Below, piece by piece: positions 22,087 through 33,250 of a stretch of DNA of 64,000 nt (the first letter of the stretch is position 1; every line of letters begins with the position of its first letter). The notes below the pieces were generated by a model that had not been told where the DNA came from, made no database searches, and saw only the letters and a program-made list of their open reading frames with translations. The stretch spans positions 48,776,302 to 48,840,301 of the forward strand of contig NC_065537.1 in the NCBI RefSeq assembly GCF_932294415.1. The letters are read 5' to 3'. A program made the position numbers and the translations under genes. Source of the DNA: Quercus robur (lineage: Eukaryota > Streptophyta > Magnoliopsida > Fagales > Fagaceae).

Positions 22087-24706
22087 CTAGCCGCCTTTGA
22101 TAAGACCTTGAACCTTCTGCTTGAGTAGCTTGCACATGTTCATGGAGTGGCCAACCATCTCCCCATGATAGTCACAATGATTTTCTGAATTGTAAGTCTC
22201 TGATGAAAGTTTTGGTTGGATCTCAAATGCCATCAATTCCACCAACTTCGCCTTTAACAGTATTGGCAATAACATGGATAACAGGACTGACAAAAGGTCC
22301 AAGGTAGTTGTGCCACTTGATTGGGAAATGTCGCTCCCTGGATTGCCTTTGTTCAATAATAGAGAAGGATACAGTACTCCATGAGGATATGGAGCCTTAG
22401 GGAGGCCTGTAATGAACGAGCCCCCTTAACCTCTGTTCTTGATCAACACATTAACCTGACCTTCACAGCTCGTTGGAGATGAATCGATGATTATGGCATT
22501 TTCAAATTGAATGATGTTATTGTCGATCAGGCCTTGAATCATCCCCCTAAGGGGCTTGCACTCTTCTAGGCTATGTCCCAGGCAACCAAAGTGGTGCTCA
22601 CATGTCTTGGACGAGCTAGACTCGCCTGGAGGGGAATCGATTATATGTCTCGGCAAAATTGGGGCCACTAGGTGTTCTTTCAACAATATATGATATAATT
22701 GTGAAATCGGCATAAAAAGGGGAGGAAACTTTTCTAGTGCCTCTTGGACTTGTCAGGCTGGTACCATTTGCCTCGTAAGAGTGACAACATTTTGCTTGGG
22801 TTGGCTTTGCCTTGGTTGGCTCATTCCTTGAGGGGTTCGGATTGTGGGAGCCACATGACTCTTTTGCCTTTGAGACCCCTCAGATCTCTTTTCAACATAT
22901 AATCTTTCATTGGCATTTCCTATAGATGCTAGGGCATCCATAACATTGACTCCATAGGTCAGGTCACTCATTGAGGTGTCAATGTGAAAGTCAATCAATT
23001 GATGCACAAGGTGAAGAAGTATATCCTGTTGATTTTCCAAATGCTTAATCCTTGCACTTAACCTGGGAAGTGTAAGCTGCTCATTAGAGGCCATACAACA
23101 CTCAACTTCTTCTGATTTTCCCCACCGAATAATTCCTCAGCCAATCAAGCTTTGGAGCTCCTTGTTGAACTCATCACAATCTCCTAATGAGTGTCCCTGT
23201 GCTCCTAAATGGTATTTACAAGTCTCGCCCGTATTTCCTTACTCTTTCAATTCCTTTGGGCGTATGTACCATAGATCCACTAAAGCCATAAAAAGGTCAT
23301 CCAGGTACCCATGCAGATCTTCTGGATCAAGATGGCCATCCTCATTTCTTATTTTTGCATTCATTTCCTCACCTTGAGCATCAAAGGTCGTGGTGGTGGC
23401 AACTTTAGACTGCATAGCACCCTCGAATATTAATGCATCGCTATCAATCAAGCTTTGGATCTTATGCCTTAATAGGCGACATTCTTTAGCTGAATGCCCC
23501 AGAGTATCATAGTGAAACTTACAAGTCTTTGAGGGGTTGTAACCTTTTGGAAGATTGATGACCGGCTTAGGGACGACTGGAGCAATTAAGCCCGCATTTA
23601 ACAGAAAGGAGTATAACTCAATAACTGACATAGGGAAGTGGTGGGACTTCTTTGGCTTCTTCCCTAGATTCCCCATGAGATGTGAATTTCCTTTGGCCTT
23701 TTGGATAGGTAACGACTTAGCCAATTGTACCCCCTATCTTCAGCCACCATATAGACATCTCCTTCTTCGACCTTGGCGTCACTTCCCTTGAGTTGTTGTT
23801 CCATAAGAGAATAGAGGATAGTTGGGTCAACGATCTTCTTGGTCTTAACACCCTCATCGATACACTCCCTAATAGGAATCAGGCTAGCAAAATGAGTGAC
23901 TTGGGTGCTAATCATCTTCTCATAGTATGAAGGCTTGAGATTGTCAATGAACCACATGATCATCTTATTTTCCATAATGGGAGGTTGCACTTGTGTGGCT
24001 AGCTCACACCACCTCTAGGCATACTCTCGAAAAGATTCCCCATTCTTCTGTTCTGTCCTCATAAGAACTATGTGGTCAGGAGCTATCTCGGTGTTGAACT
24101 TGTAGTATTCCAGGAAAGAGTTGGCCATTTCCCTCCATCTAGAGGTCTTTTCCAATCTCGCATACCATGTGGCCGCGGGCTGGTCAAACTATTAGGGAAA
24201 ATATGGAAAAGCAAAGGGTGATTATCCCTATAGGGAGCCATCTTCCTATAGAACATGCACAAGTGGGCGCAAGGATCTCTTGTACCATCGTACTTGACGA
24301 ACTTTGGTGCCTTGAACTTGGGAGGCATAATGACCTGAGGGAAGTTGGTCAGACTGTTTGGATTAACGCTTCCATGGACTCTGGAGTCCTCTATGATACG
24401 AAGCTTCTCAGCTAGAGTTTCCATTTGGCTCTTGAATTGGCCATACCCGAATTCAAGGCTCTTGTCTTTAAAAAGATCTGTTTCCTGGCCATTGCCCTGG
24501 GGTAGTACATTGTGGCCCTAATCTTGTATTGGCGAAGGCTGATTTTCATTCTCGGTTTGGGGACCTCCTTGGCTATGACCAGAAGAGTTTTGTCCTCCTT
24601 CTACAACTAGTTGTTGCACCATACGCATCAATTCTGACACTTGCTCTTTGAGAAGAGCGACTTCCTGAACAGTTTCCTTATGGGGAGAAGTACCATTGGT
24701 AGACAT
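22087..24706 (-). pseudogene. Ogre/Tat-like gag with four CX2HX5HX4C knuckles (broken)
   Basis: The N-terminal frame is MSTNGTSPHKETVQEVALLK at 24706, with a Gln/Ser-rich stretch. The gag core has PPKFKAPKFVKYDGTRDPCAHL (about 24320) and IMWFIDNLKPSYYEKM (near 23965). Four knuckles of identical spacing follow: 23523-23479, 23220-23176, 22602-22558 and 22176-22132. Each is C-x2-H-x5-H-x4-C with GHS in the middle. Multiple stops and shifts separate them. Confidence 0.7.
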
Positions 24707-27164
24707 CTCTCTTGCGCGAGACCTAGTGACAATGGGATCACGACGTGGCGGTAGCTAGGCCTATTTCTTTTTAGCAATCTTTTAATCTTGAGAAAGCAAG
24801 AAGTGAAAGAAACAGGGTGCGTTTGACAAAGTGGAAACACAACACCAAAATCAAGTTAGTTTATGTCCTTGCTATTTGTGGTGGGCTTTTTGTGATTTTG
24901 GGTTGGATTGCCTCTTGCTGCACTAGGCCCGACGGTTCTAGATAAGAGAGTTGGGACCGGTCCAATTGCAACTCACCTTGGTCCGGCTTGCGCACAAAGT
25001 ATGCCCTGTTTGCCGAAACCTTAATCACATGTCCATGGTAGGCGAAGTTGCTACATAAGAGTTATGGTAGATAAATGCAATAAAACAATGGTAAAAGAAA
25101 TATGTTACTGTTAGGTGAAACAAGCAAGGGATCCTTAATTAAAACAGGGAAAAAGAACACATTATAGGTGAAGTTGCAAAGACGAGATAAGAAACAGTAG
25201 CAATAAGTGATAAAATCAAAGAATAAAAGATTAGTTTGCCGCATTCAATTGTATTACGGGGCTAAGGCCAAGGAGGGAACCACTTCCTCAACGTGGGTAA
25301 CCTCACAGGATGATCCTGCTGTAGAAATTATCCACTTTGAGGGAATGGGGTTGAATGGCTTGTGCCCAAACGAGTTCTTTATTGTTAATAGAGGGTAGGC
25401 CTTTAGAGGGAAAGAAGGGATTAGCCTATTGGTGCATGCCTGCCATTCTACACTCCTTATTTCTTTTCTTTTTCTTTTCTCTCCGTTTTGTTACTTTGAT
25501 TCTTTCCCACTCTTTTCTTTCTTTCTTAATGCTTGCTCATATGGTGTTATAGTGATGGTGGTGTTGTGATTCTCTTCTAGAGGTTGCTATGATTGTGGTG
25601 ATGTTATTGTGCACAGCAAGGACCCTTTATATACTGCCTGTTGTGACTGGTTTTTTTTTTACCATTTTAGCCTTTAACCACTTTTGTCTGGTTTAGGGTG
25701 TTCCTCCAGACCACCCACTGGTTTGTCAGCTGTCCAACCACTACCACTTACCTGTGCTGACTGTGCCACTCCCCATTACTAGAAAAAGAAGACTGTTTTG
25801 TTTGCTTGCTTACCATGGCATTCTTATCCACCACAGTGTGGGTATTCCCTCTTGCTATCCCTCATGGCATGCATCTAGTGGTTCCAACTCATATTTCCTT
25901 CTTTTAGGTGGTATGTCATCCCAACAGGACATCACCCCTAAAAGAATATGAACGGGAACCCCAGAATAGGCTTTCTCTTTTCCCCACCGCCAGACCATAC
26001 CCTCTCTTACCTCTGGCCCATGACCCATCACTCTTGTATTGGTTAGGTACAAGTTGGTAGTGCTTGGGCCTTGCGCGTGCTTCACTTCCTATGTACGTTG
26101 AAAGCTTGTCTGGTGTTCATGTGTTTGTGATGGTCTGAAGGCTCATCTTTGCATTCTACCGCTTATCCTTGACCTCTCATGGCGTGAACTATTTTTTGAT
26201 TTTCCATTCTTTATTGGCTCACTCCTTTCAAGGGCTGGGCCTTGCTTGATCACAGGTTTTCCCCTCTTTAGCCCATCCTTTGCTTCTTCCATAGTCTTGT
26301 TACCATTCCTGTCATACCACTTTTCTATTCTTGCTGTGGTGTTATTTGACCTGTGCTTGTTGGGCCTTTTTGGGCCTGCTGCCTATTCTTCTCTCAATGA
26401 CTCAATATGGTCATTGGATTTATACTTATGCTACTTTGGGCTTTCTTAACCCATTACATTGCTTATGGGCTCCTTTGTCCCATTTCTTTCTTCTTGAGCA
26501 TCCTTGGCCCATTTGCTTTCCTTGGGCATCCTTGGCCTATTTTCTAACTCTACATTCCCATGGGCTTTTACTAACTCTTTTGGGTTTCTCTAACCCAAAT
26601 ACCTTGTTCATCATCCTTGGGGCTCATAGGCTTTCCACCAACCCCTTGCTTTCTTACTTCATTACCTCGGGCTTGCTGTGGCCCATTCTTACTTTTCTAC
26701 ATCTCATAATGCCTATAGGTTTACTACTTCTCTCTCTAGGCTCCTTTAGACCCATTCGCTTTCCTTAAGGCCCATTCATTTACTTTATGAGCCTATAATC
26801 CATTGTTCCTGTCATTCGGGTTTAATGGTTTTTCTATTAATCCACAAACTCTACTCTACCCATATTGTTGGGCTTCTTCCTACTACTAGGCTTCCAAAAC
26901 GAGCATCAACACTATTTAACATGCACCTACCATTTTAAGAAAAATTCCCTTGATCGGGTATTTATCATGGTGAGTTTCTACTATGATGCAAGATTAATGC
27001 ACAAGATCGGTAAGTAATGAAACTTTCATGACATGCTTAACAATGTGGGAAGGACCCTTCCTTTGATTACAGGTTTGTACAAAATTTTCTTTTACAACAC
27101 TAGGTTCATTGGCTCCAATAATGGGCCTTTTACAATACAAGAAATGTAAATGCGAGGAAAAGCT

Positions 27165-27370
27165 TGGCTTCTGATAATGTGGACTTCTTAAGGGAAGCTT
27201 TTGGACACTTGGACCTCTTGGACCTTTAGATAGCGTGGATATCTTAGACCTTGTGATTTCTTGGGCGAGCCCTTGTATTCTTGATGCCTAGGACCTTTAG
27301 CAATTTTGACATCTTGGCAATTCGAATCTCTTGACAATTTGGACATCATGGGCCTCTGGATCTTTGACAG
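27165..27370 (+). repeat. Degenerate short tandem repeat (TTGGACNTCTTGG-like)
   Basis: Variants of GGACCTCTTGGACCTTTAG, GACATCTTGGCAATT and GACAATTTGGACATC recur about every 15-30 bases. No coding signal. Confidence 0.5.
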
Positions 27371-28106
27371 TTTTTCGGCAGCACCTCCCCTTTAAATGGA
27401 GTTTCGATTACTTGCCACAAATTTTATCTTTGCACAATTAGGTGATGGAACCAATTGGTGTATGCATGAGTGCCCTTGTAGGGTTGTAAACCCTTAGGGA
27501 TAGGGTATGGTCTAGCATGTACAAGCAATGGGGTTGCTTTTCCTAGTGGTTTAAACATGAATGTTGTGCAAAAAGGATAGAAAGAACCTGGAGTAAAGCA
27601 TAATTTTCTTGGCGCAAGCAAAAAGGACACACCTGTTACAAGACACTTTCCCTTGACCTCTAGCCCTATAAGGGTATCCTTTCCTAGGCTTAGATGTTCA
27701 CTCTTTAGGTTTTCCCTAGTCCTGATGGGCTCTGGCTTGATCTAGTTCTCACAGGTTTGACATAATTAGGCCAATTGTATGCAAAGGCTTAACTGGTAGG
27801 TGGTTCCTATCCTATGGTACTCAATCGCCATACCCCTCCTTCATGGAAGTTATGGGGTAGGAAGGATCAAGGGGGCCTTTTCAGCTACTCCTGTCCACCC
27901 ACGGACCTAGAAGTGCCTACAACATCAGCCCCGAAGCTAACTATGAGTAACACTGCCGATGTTCTGTCCACACACCTGCAGATGGGGTGATGAAATCCCC
28001 AAAAGAGGTGAGACCTTGCTAGTAGTGTGGAGCCTGGGTTCGACTCAAAAGGGTGTATATGTCACGCAATCCTTAATGAAGGGGAAAGACTTTTTCAAAG
28101 CATAGC

Positions 28107-28108
<2 letters not shown>

Positions 28109-28140
<32 letters not shown>
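28109..28140. repeat. (TA)n microsatellite
   Basis: An uninterrupted AT dinucleotide run of about 32 bases. Confidence 0.95.
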
Positions 28141-28142
<2 letters not shown>

Positions 28143-28417
28143 AAAGCTGATAAAGGTGCAGTGGAAATTAAATTTTGCTACCCTATGTTTGCATGTGAGG
28201 AAAGCGGTAAAGTCCCATGTGAAAATACCTTAAAGCCACCTTTTGGCAAAGGGTTTTTTTGAAAAAGATTTTTGCTCTTTTGAAATGGTCTACTAGGATA
28301 TAGTAGAAGCCTTTTTCAAAAGGAAAGCCCCGGAGGTCAATGCCAATTTTTGTGTTTTTGAAAGCCAATGTCCAAAGATTACGGTTTTATCAAAAACTCT
28401 AAAGGGTAAACTCTCAT

Positions 28418-28436
28418 CGATCCCCAGTGGAGTCAC
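28418..28436 (-). other. Primer-binding-like tract of the Ogre/Tat-like element
   Basis: The minus strand reads TGGTGACTCCACTGGGGA. It resembles the conserved tract just inside the 5' LTR of Ogre-like elements. The assignment comes from recall of the family and has not been checked. Confidence 0.5.
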
Positions 28437-29306
28437 CAGTCTATCGAAGCCCGGCCTCGATCGGCTGAGTGGAAAAAACCGCTGCCACTGGCCTTCATTT
28501 GACCACCCACTGTGGCGACAGCTCTCGAGCGTGCGGGGCCCCGTTGGAGGGCCCCTCTCGAATGTGTAAGCGTGTGCATTTCACGCAGAGTTTCAGGTGC
28601 TTTGTGTGTGTGTGGAGGGAGGTAGGTCTACCTTTGGCATTATGGCAAGAATCTGGGCCAAATTTTAAGGGATTACTAAAGGTAAGTGGAGTCACCACCA
28701 ATCATTGGGTTTTTCTAAGGTGTGATTGGTCACCTATTTCCAGTTGATTTTATTACCGATCCTAAGCTAAGAAAAATGTCATTTTTCCTAATCTAATGTG
28801 GATGGCAAGAAAATCTTGATTCTTAGGTCTGGTAGTTTGGTTACGTGTGGGGAAGGTGTTAGGCACCTTACAACGCCTATCCAAGGACAATCCTTTATTT
28901 TGATAAAACCTTAATTTTTGGAGATTAGCAGTAAAAACATGATTTTGGCATTGGCTTTAACTCGTTTCAACGGCCGAATCAAAATTAGGGTTTCTAAGGC
29001 CCATTGAGAGTCAACTCCGGGTCAAACTCGGCCAAAGTCACCAAAAATCTTCAAGGAGTTCAGGTTTGATATAAAACCATGAAAAATGTTGTTTTCTGAG
29101 GATTTTGACCTTGTTTGACCTTTGGTCAACCCAAGGTTAACTAGGGGCATTTTGGCTGAAAAAGGCATTTTGAGCACTCTGGTGTCCGAACGGGTTGTGC
29201 CACGCCATTATTTATGTTCTCGTGACCCCATGGAGAGAAAATGATATTTTTGGGTTTTTTAGGGCCTGACACGCAAATCGAAGGCAGACAAAATACGGTA
29301 TCAACA
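28437..29306 (-). repeat. Probable 5' LTR of the Ogre/Tat-like element
   Basis: Non-coding block between the primer-like tract and the resumption of gypsy element 2. The outer end on the minus strand reads TGTTGATACCGTATTTTGTC, like the start of Ogre/Tat LTRs (TG...CCNNATTTTG). No second copy is present in the window for comparison. Confidence 0.5.
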
Positions 29307-29344
29307 GTGTGGAAAGATGGTTCCAAGGGTTCTATTAACCATTT

Positions 29345-30060
29345 TTTGATTTTTTTTTTCCAAAGATAACAAATTGTGCATTCCTCAGTGTTCTTTGCAA
29401 AGAGTAATTATTCAAGAAGCTCATGGAGGAGGTCTTGCTAGACACTTTGGAAGAGACAAAACTCTTGCTCTTGTGTAAGAAAATTTATGTTGGCCTAAGT
29501 TGTTGACTCATAATGTTATGTATCTTGTGAGAAGTTGCAAAACCTGCCAAATTGCTAAAAGCCACAGTCATAACACTGGTTATACACATCATTACCAGTT
29601 CTCAAGGCTCTATGGGAAGATATCAGTTTAGATTTTGTTTTGGGTTTGCCTCTAACTCAAAGAAACAATGATTCTATTATGGTGGTAGTTGATCAATTTT
29701 CAAAGATGGCTCATTTTATTCCTTGTAACAAGACCGTAGATGCATCTTCTATTGTTGTTTTGTATTTCAGAGAGATAGTTAAGCTTTATAATGTTCCAAA
29801 AACTATCACTTCTGATCGTTATTCGAAGTTTGTAAGTCATTTTTGGCGTACTCTTTGGAGGAAGATTGGAACTACACTTCAACTCAGCTCTTCTTACCAT
29901 CCACAAATAGATAGACAAACTGAAGTTGTGAATCAAAGTTTGGGAAATCTCCTGAGAAGCTTTGTGGGGAATTTGAATGACTGGTGGATTATGTTATCCC
30001 TTGAAGTACAATGTAGATGCTCTGAATATCAAGTGAAAAGTTATATCAAGAATGTAAAGA
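29345..30060 (+). pseudogene. Gypsy element 2 integrase fragment (right part)
   Basis: The plus strand reads QEAHGGGLARHFG (near 29410) and CKTCQIAKSHSHN (near 29540), the HHCC region. The core follows from 29625: DFVLGLPLTQRNNDSIMVVVDQFSKMAHFIPC, TITSDRYSKFVSHFW (usual SDRD is SDRY) and SSSYHPQIDRQTEVVNQSL. It stops at about 30000 before the C-terminal domain. It continues the pol broken off at 21545. Confidence 0.8.
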
Positions 30061-30209
30061 AATACGAATGAAAAGAAAGATGAAAGTTTTTGTTTATAAG
30101 TTTAGTTAGTTCTTGTTAATATTAGGTTTAAGCTTGATATTAACATGCCGGTCATAGTCACAAATCTAGGTATTGGGTTTGGGATGTGACACACCATCTC
30201 TAGTAAAAT
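30061..30209 (+). other. Spacer between gypsy element 2 and the copy A flank
   Basis: AT-rich, no gene. It may contain a small remnant of the gypsy 3' LTR, but I could not match it to the 5' side. Confidence 0.3.
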
Positions 30210-30480
30210 GTAGTAAAAGTTGGGTGGAAAAAGCTCACCATCTCTTGTAAAATGTGGTAAAAATTGGGTGGAAAAAGCAAAACATCCAATTTGGGTCCCA
30301 ATCAAATGACTTGACAAATATGTCACCAGCACCATCACTACTCACTAGCTTGAGTTTTGGCTTGGCTAGATTTACGTATAGAATAGCTATTGTTTTGTTT
30401 TGAAGTGCTTGAGGTTTAGTTTTTTAAATGATATAAGTGTCCATTAGCTTTTGAACCAAAGGAATGGAGTTCATTGATTT
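30210..30480 (+). repeat. Copy A distal 5' flank, with internal duplication and match to 440-665
   Basis: A roughly 55-base unit ending TTGGGTGGAAAAAGC occurs twice (ends near 30231 and 30278). The whole block is similar to 440-665. Confidence 0.6.
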
Positions 30481-30899
30481 TATTTTATTTTGCTTAGTTA
30501 AAAATTTTATTCCAAAAAGAAAAAGTAAAACGTGACATTTGGTGTTGCAAATTTGTAATTGTGAACACACATCAGTGTTAAACTTTTTAACGAATTGTAT
30601 TTCTCGGTTTTTTTTATTTTTTTTTATAGAAGAGAAGCAATTATGTTTGATTTATCAATGGTTGATACTCGATCATAGGGTATTTTGTTCAATTACACAA
30701 TGAATGACCTTAGTGGTTTAGTTCCAAACAATCCTCAAAAAGAGTACTTTTAACTCACACTCATTCTCAATCCTTAGTGTTGTGAGATAAGGCCCGTGAT
30801 ACTTCATACTATTTATGAAATGTCTCTATGACTATGACTATGAGCCTATATGCTACATTAGTTGGATCTCTAAAACATGATCTTGTAAATATTTTTTTA

Positions 30900-31480
30900 A
30901 TAGAAATTTTCAGTAGGGGAGAGAGGCGCCTCTTTGGTGAGAAGGTTACTATTGGGTTTTTAAAATGGGATCAAATCTTGTGGGTTTTTAAAATATACAG
31001 TGTTGATCATTTCAGTAGTGATTGAGACTTCTTCATCATCAAGACCAGGAATCTCGGGTATAAAGTAAGATGTCTATAGTTTCCTTCCTTTTCACTATGC
31101 CTCTTTTAAAAATAAAAGTTAAAAGACTAAAAAAGACAATCCATTTGTTTCACACTTATAATATCTACATCTAAATTCAAGGTTTGAAATTTAATCCATT
31201 GTACCAAAATTTATATTTCTAAAATTGAGGATTATTTGATAATGAAATAGTCTAATTAAACGTTGAGACACCACTTCATTTTATTTAAAAAATGAATATT
31301 GTTTTATTATTATTAGAAAAATTAAAAATACAGACAAACAGAGAGTAAAACTCCATGGATAAGGCTATTATATATAAAGAGTAGAAAGTGCAGAGAGACA
31401 GCTAGGCTAAGCCAAGATGAAAAGTCACGAAAATCCACAAGCAAACAAGGCAATGCCACACGCCCAACCCACACCAACAC
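30900..31480 (+). promoter_or_regulatory. Upstream region of MFS copy A, conserved in copy B
   Basis: This block matches the copy B upstream region at 41510-41735 and 42755-43101 in order. Shared tracts are CTTCATCATCAAGACC, GTTTGAAATTTAATCCAT and ATCCACAAGCAAACAAGGCA. It holds no gene. Conservation between paralogs is explained by duplication and does not by itself show regulatory function. Confidence 0.6.
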
Positions 31481-31484
31481 GTGT
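31477..31484. promoter_or_regulatory. Palindromic ACACGTGT box (G-box/ABRE-like)
   Basis: ACACGTGT lies about 50 bases upstream of the copy A TATA box. ACGT-core boxes bind plant bZIP/bHLH factors. The site is lost in copy B at the LINE junction and absent from copy C, whose promoter match begins downstream of it. Function is inferred from consensus only. Confidence 0.5.
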
Positions 31485-31535
31485 ATTCATAGTGCAGAGC
31501 CTCGGACCGCCACAAGATCTTCCACTTTTTCACCT

Positions 31536-31543
31536 TATAAATA
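31536..31543 (+). promoter_or_regulatory. TATA box of MFS copy A
   Basis: TATAAATA, about 215 bases before the first in-frame ATG. The same box and context (CACCTTATAAATACTTCCCA) occur ahead of copy C at 61004-61011. Confidence 0.7.
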
Positions 31544-31752
31544 CTTCCCAACGCTGCCAACACACCAACCAGTCAAAAATCTCAGTTTCACTACACCAAC
31601 CAGTCTCACCTTCCCTTCTTAATTTTCCTCTCTCGCTCTCTAAATTCCCACATCGAATTTTTCTCCTATATATATAATAAATTTTCTACTACACCAAGTT
31701 GTCAAGCAAGGTTCTTGTCAAAACGACAAGACATTAGTAGTACCCAATCAAG

Positions 31753-33210
31753 ATGACAAAAACCCAATCAAGACAAGACATTAGTAGTAGTAGTAGCAGC
31801 AGCAGCAGTAGTAGTGACATGGAAGGAATGAAGCTCATGCTTCACTTGCTAATACCACTCTGTGTTCATTGGATCGCTGAGGAAATGACTGTTTCTGTTC
31901 TTGTTGATGTTATTACTAATGCTCTATGTCCAGGAGACTCAACCTGTACAGAAGCTATATATCTTAATGGTCTTCAACAAACGGTATGTAACAAATTCTG
32001 TCTTTTTTGTGTTTTTGGTTTTTGGATGGACTTTGTTGGGTTTAGCTGCTAGCTCCTGAGAAAAAAAAAAAAAATGGAGGAACAATGAGCCATGTTTAGT
32101 TGGTTAAAAACCTCGTACCAAATATCCAATTCAATCGTGGGATATTAAAAAAATGTTGTTGTGTTATATCTGTTTAAAAAATTATGGTTGTCGAATTTGG
32201 CGCTTTCTTGTTCTTTGTAACATGTTTGAGTCTTGTTTATATATTTATTTTTTTAATAGACGCCAAGACACTGAAACTCGAAAGAGTTGAAAATTTCGCT
32301 AATTTGTTCTTCTTAAGGCCAAAAAAGAGGTTTAATTTATTTTCTGTACGTATTTTCTCGGAAACCAAACGGGAGCCTGCATGATGATCTGCTTTCCTAG
32401 ACTCATAGTTCTTGATTTTTTTTATTTGGTGGACATGATTTGGAGTTGATCATAACTGTTTATAATTATATAGTGCTAAGCAGGGAAAATGATCCATTTG
32501 TCACTTAATTTTACTCTATGTTTTTTATGCTCAAAGAATCGAATCAAGTTCATAATTCTCCTTTCTCTCACTGTTTGTTTGAATTTTCATCTACACCAAA
32601 CAGCCCCAACTAATGGTCCCAAAAGGAATAAAAGAATTAAAAAGAAAAGGGCCTCGCATTGTCTATCATATTCCTGGAATTTATCATTAATAGTAATACT
32701 TTGTTATCCTTAAAGTTTCAAGGATTTTTAGATGGATTATAGACGTTGATTTCTTTATAAAAACACAGTGTCAATGTCTACTTTTCCTTTTACACTTTCA
32801 TAAATGAAATAGTGGTTGGATAATTTTTAATATCTTGATTTGAAATCTACGTAAACAAATAATTGCAATTGAATGAAAACGAGTAACGACCCACAAAACT
32901 TGTTAGTCATTGGTTCTTATTCTACTTTCCCTTTGGAAGATAAAAGTCATAAAACTGATGACAGTTTATGGATATTTATGAACTACAGGAATCTAAAAAT
33001 GATTCCACATGTCGTACTCTCTACATAAAATAAGGTTACGATTCAATTAGAATCTTTGACTCATGGTCATGGGTTATGCATGGTATATACAAAGAAAGTA
33101 AAATATTATGTTTCATACAAACAATATCTTAATCTCATACCTATGGCTCCTTATAAATAGATCACCAAGATTGATGGACTAGCAAAACCCATGTAATAAA
33201 TTTACAAAGT

Positions 33211-33250
<40 letters not shown>

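Larger units (their letters stand above)
24850..28417 (-). other. Long non-coding leader of the Ogre/Tat-like element
   Basis: No supported gene. Contents are a pyrimidine- and GGGC/GCCC-rich tract (about 26240-26790), a degenerate short repeat (27165-27370) and a TA microsatellite (28109-28140). Long leaders between primer site and gag are known in Ogre-type elements. A hydrophobic open frame at 26331-26768 is a composition effect. Confidence 0.45.
21546..29306 (-). mobile_element. Ogre/Tat-like LTR element fragment with gag only, inserted in gypsy element 2
   Basis: On the minus strand: probable 5' LTR (29306-28437), a primer-site-like tract at 28436-28418, a long non-coding leader (about 28417-24850), then a large decayed gag (24706-22087). 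No protease, RT or integrase follows, and no 3' LTR is seen at the left edge, so the element is truncated or non-autonomous. Pieces of gypsy element 2 lie on both sides. Exact left boundary and target duplication not found. Confidence 0.6.

Noticed and set aside
26331-26768. A hydrophobic 145-codon frame resembling a membrane protein
   Set aside because: Pyrimidine-rich leader DNA yields Leu/Phe/Ser frames. No start context, no homology, and it lies inside the Ogre-like leader.
28109-28140. TA runs and short repeats as CRISPR or origin-like arrays
   Set aside because: They are simple microsatellites without spacers; the window is plant nuclear DNA.
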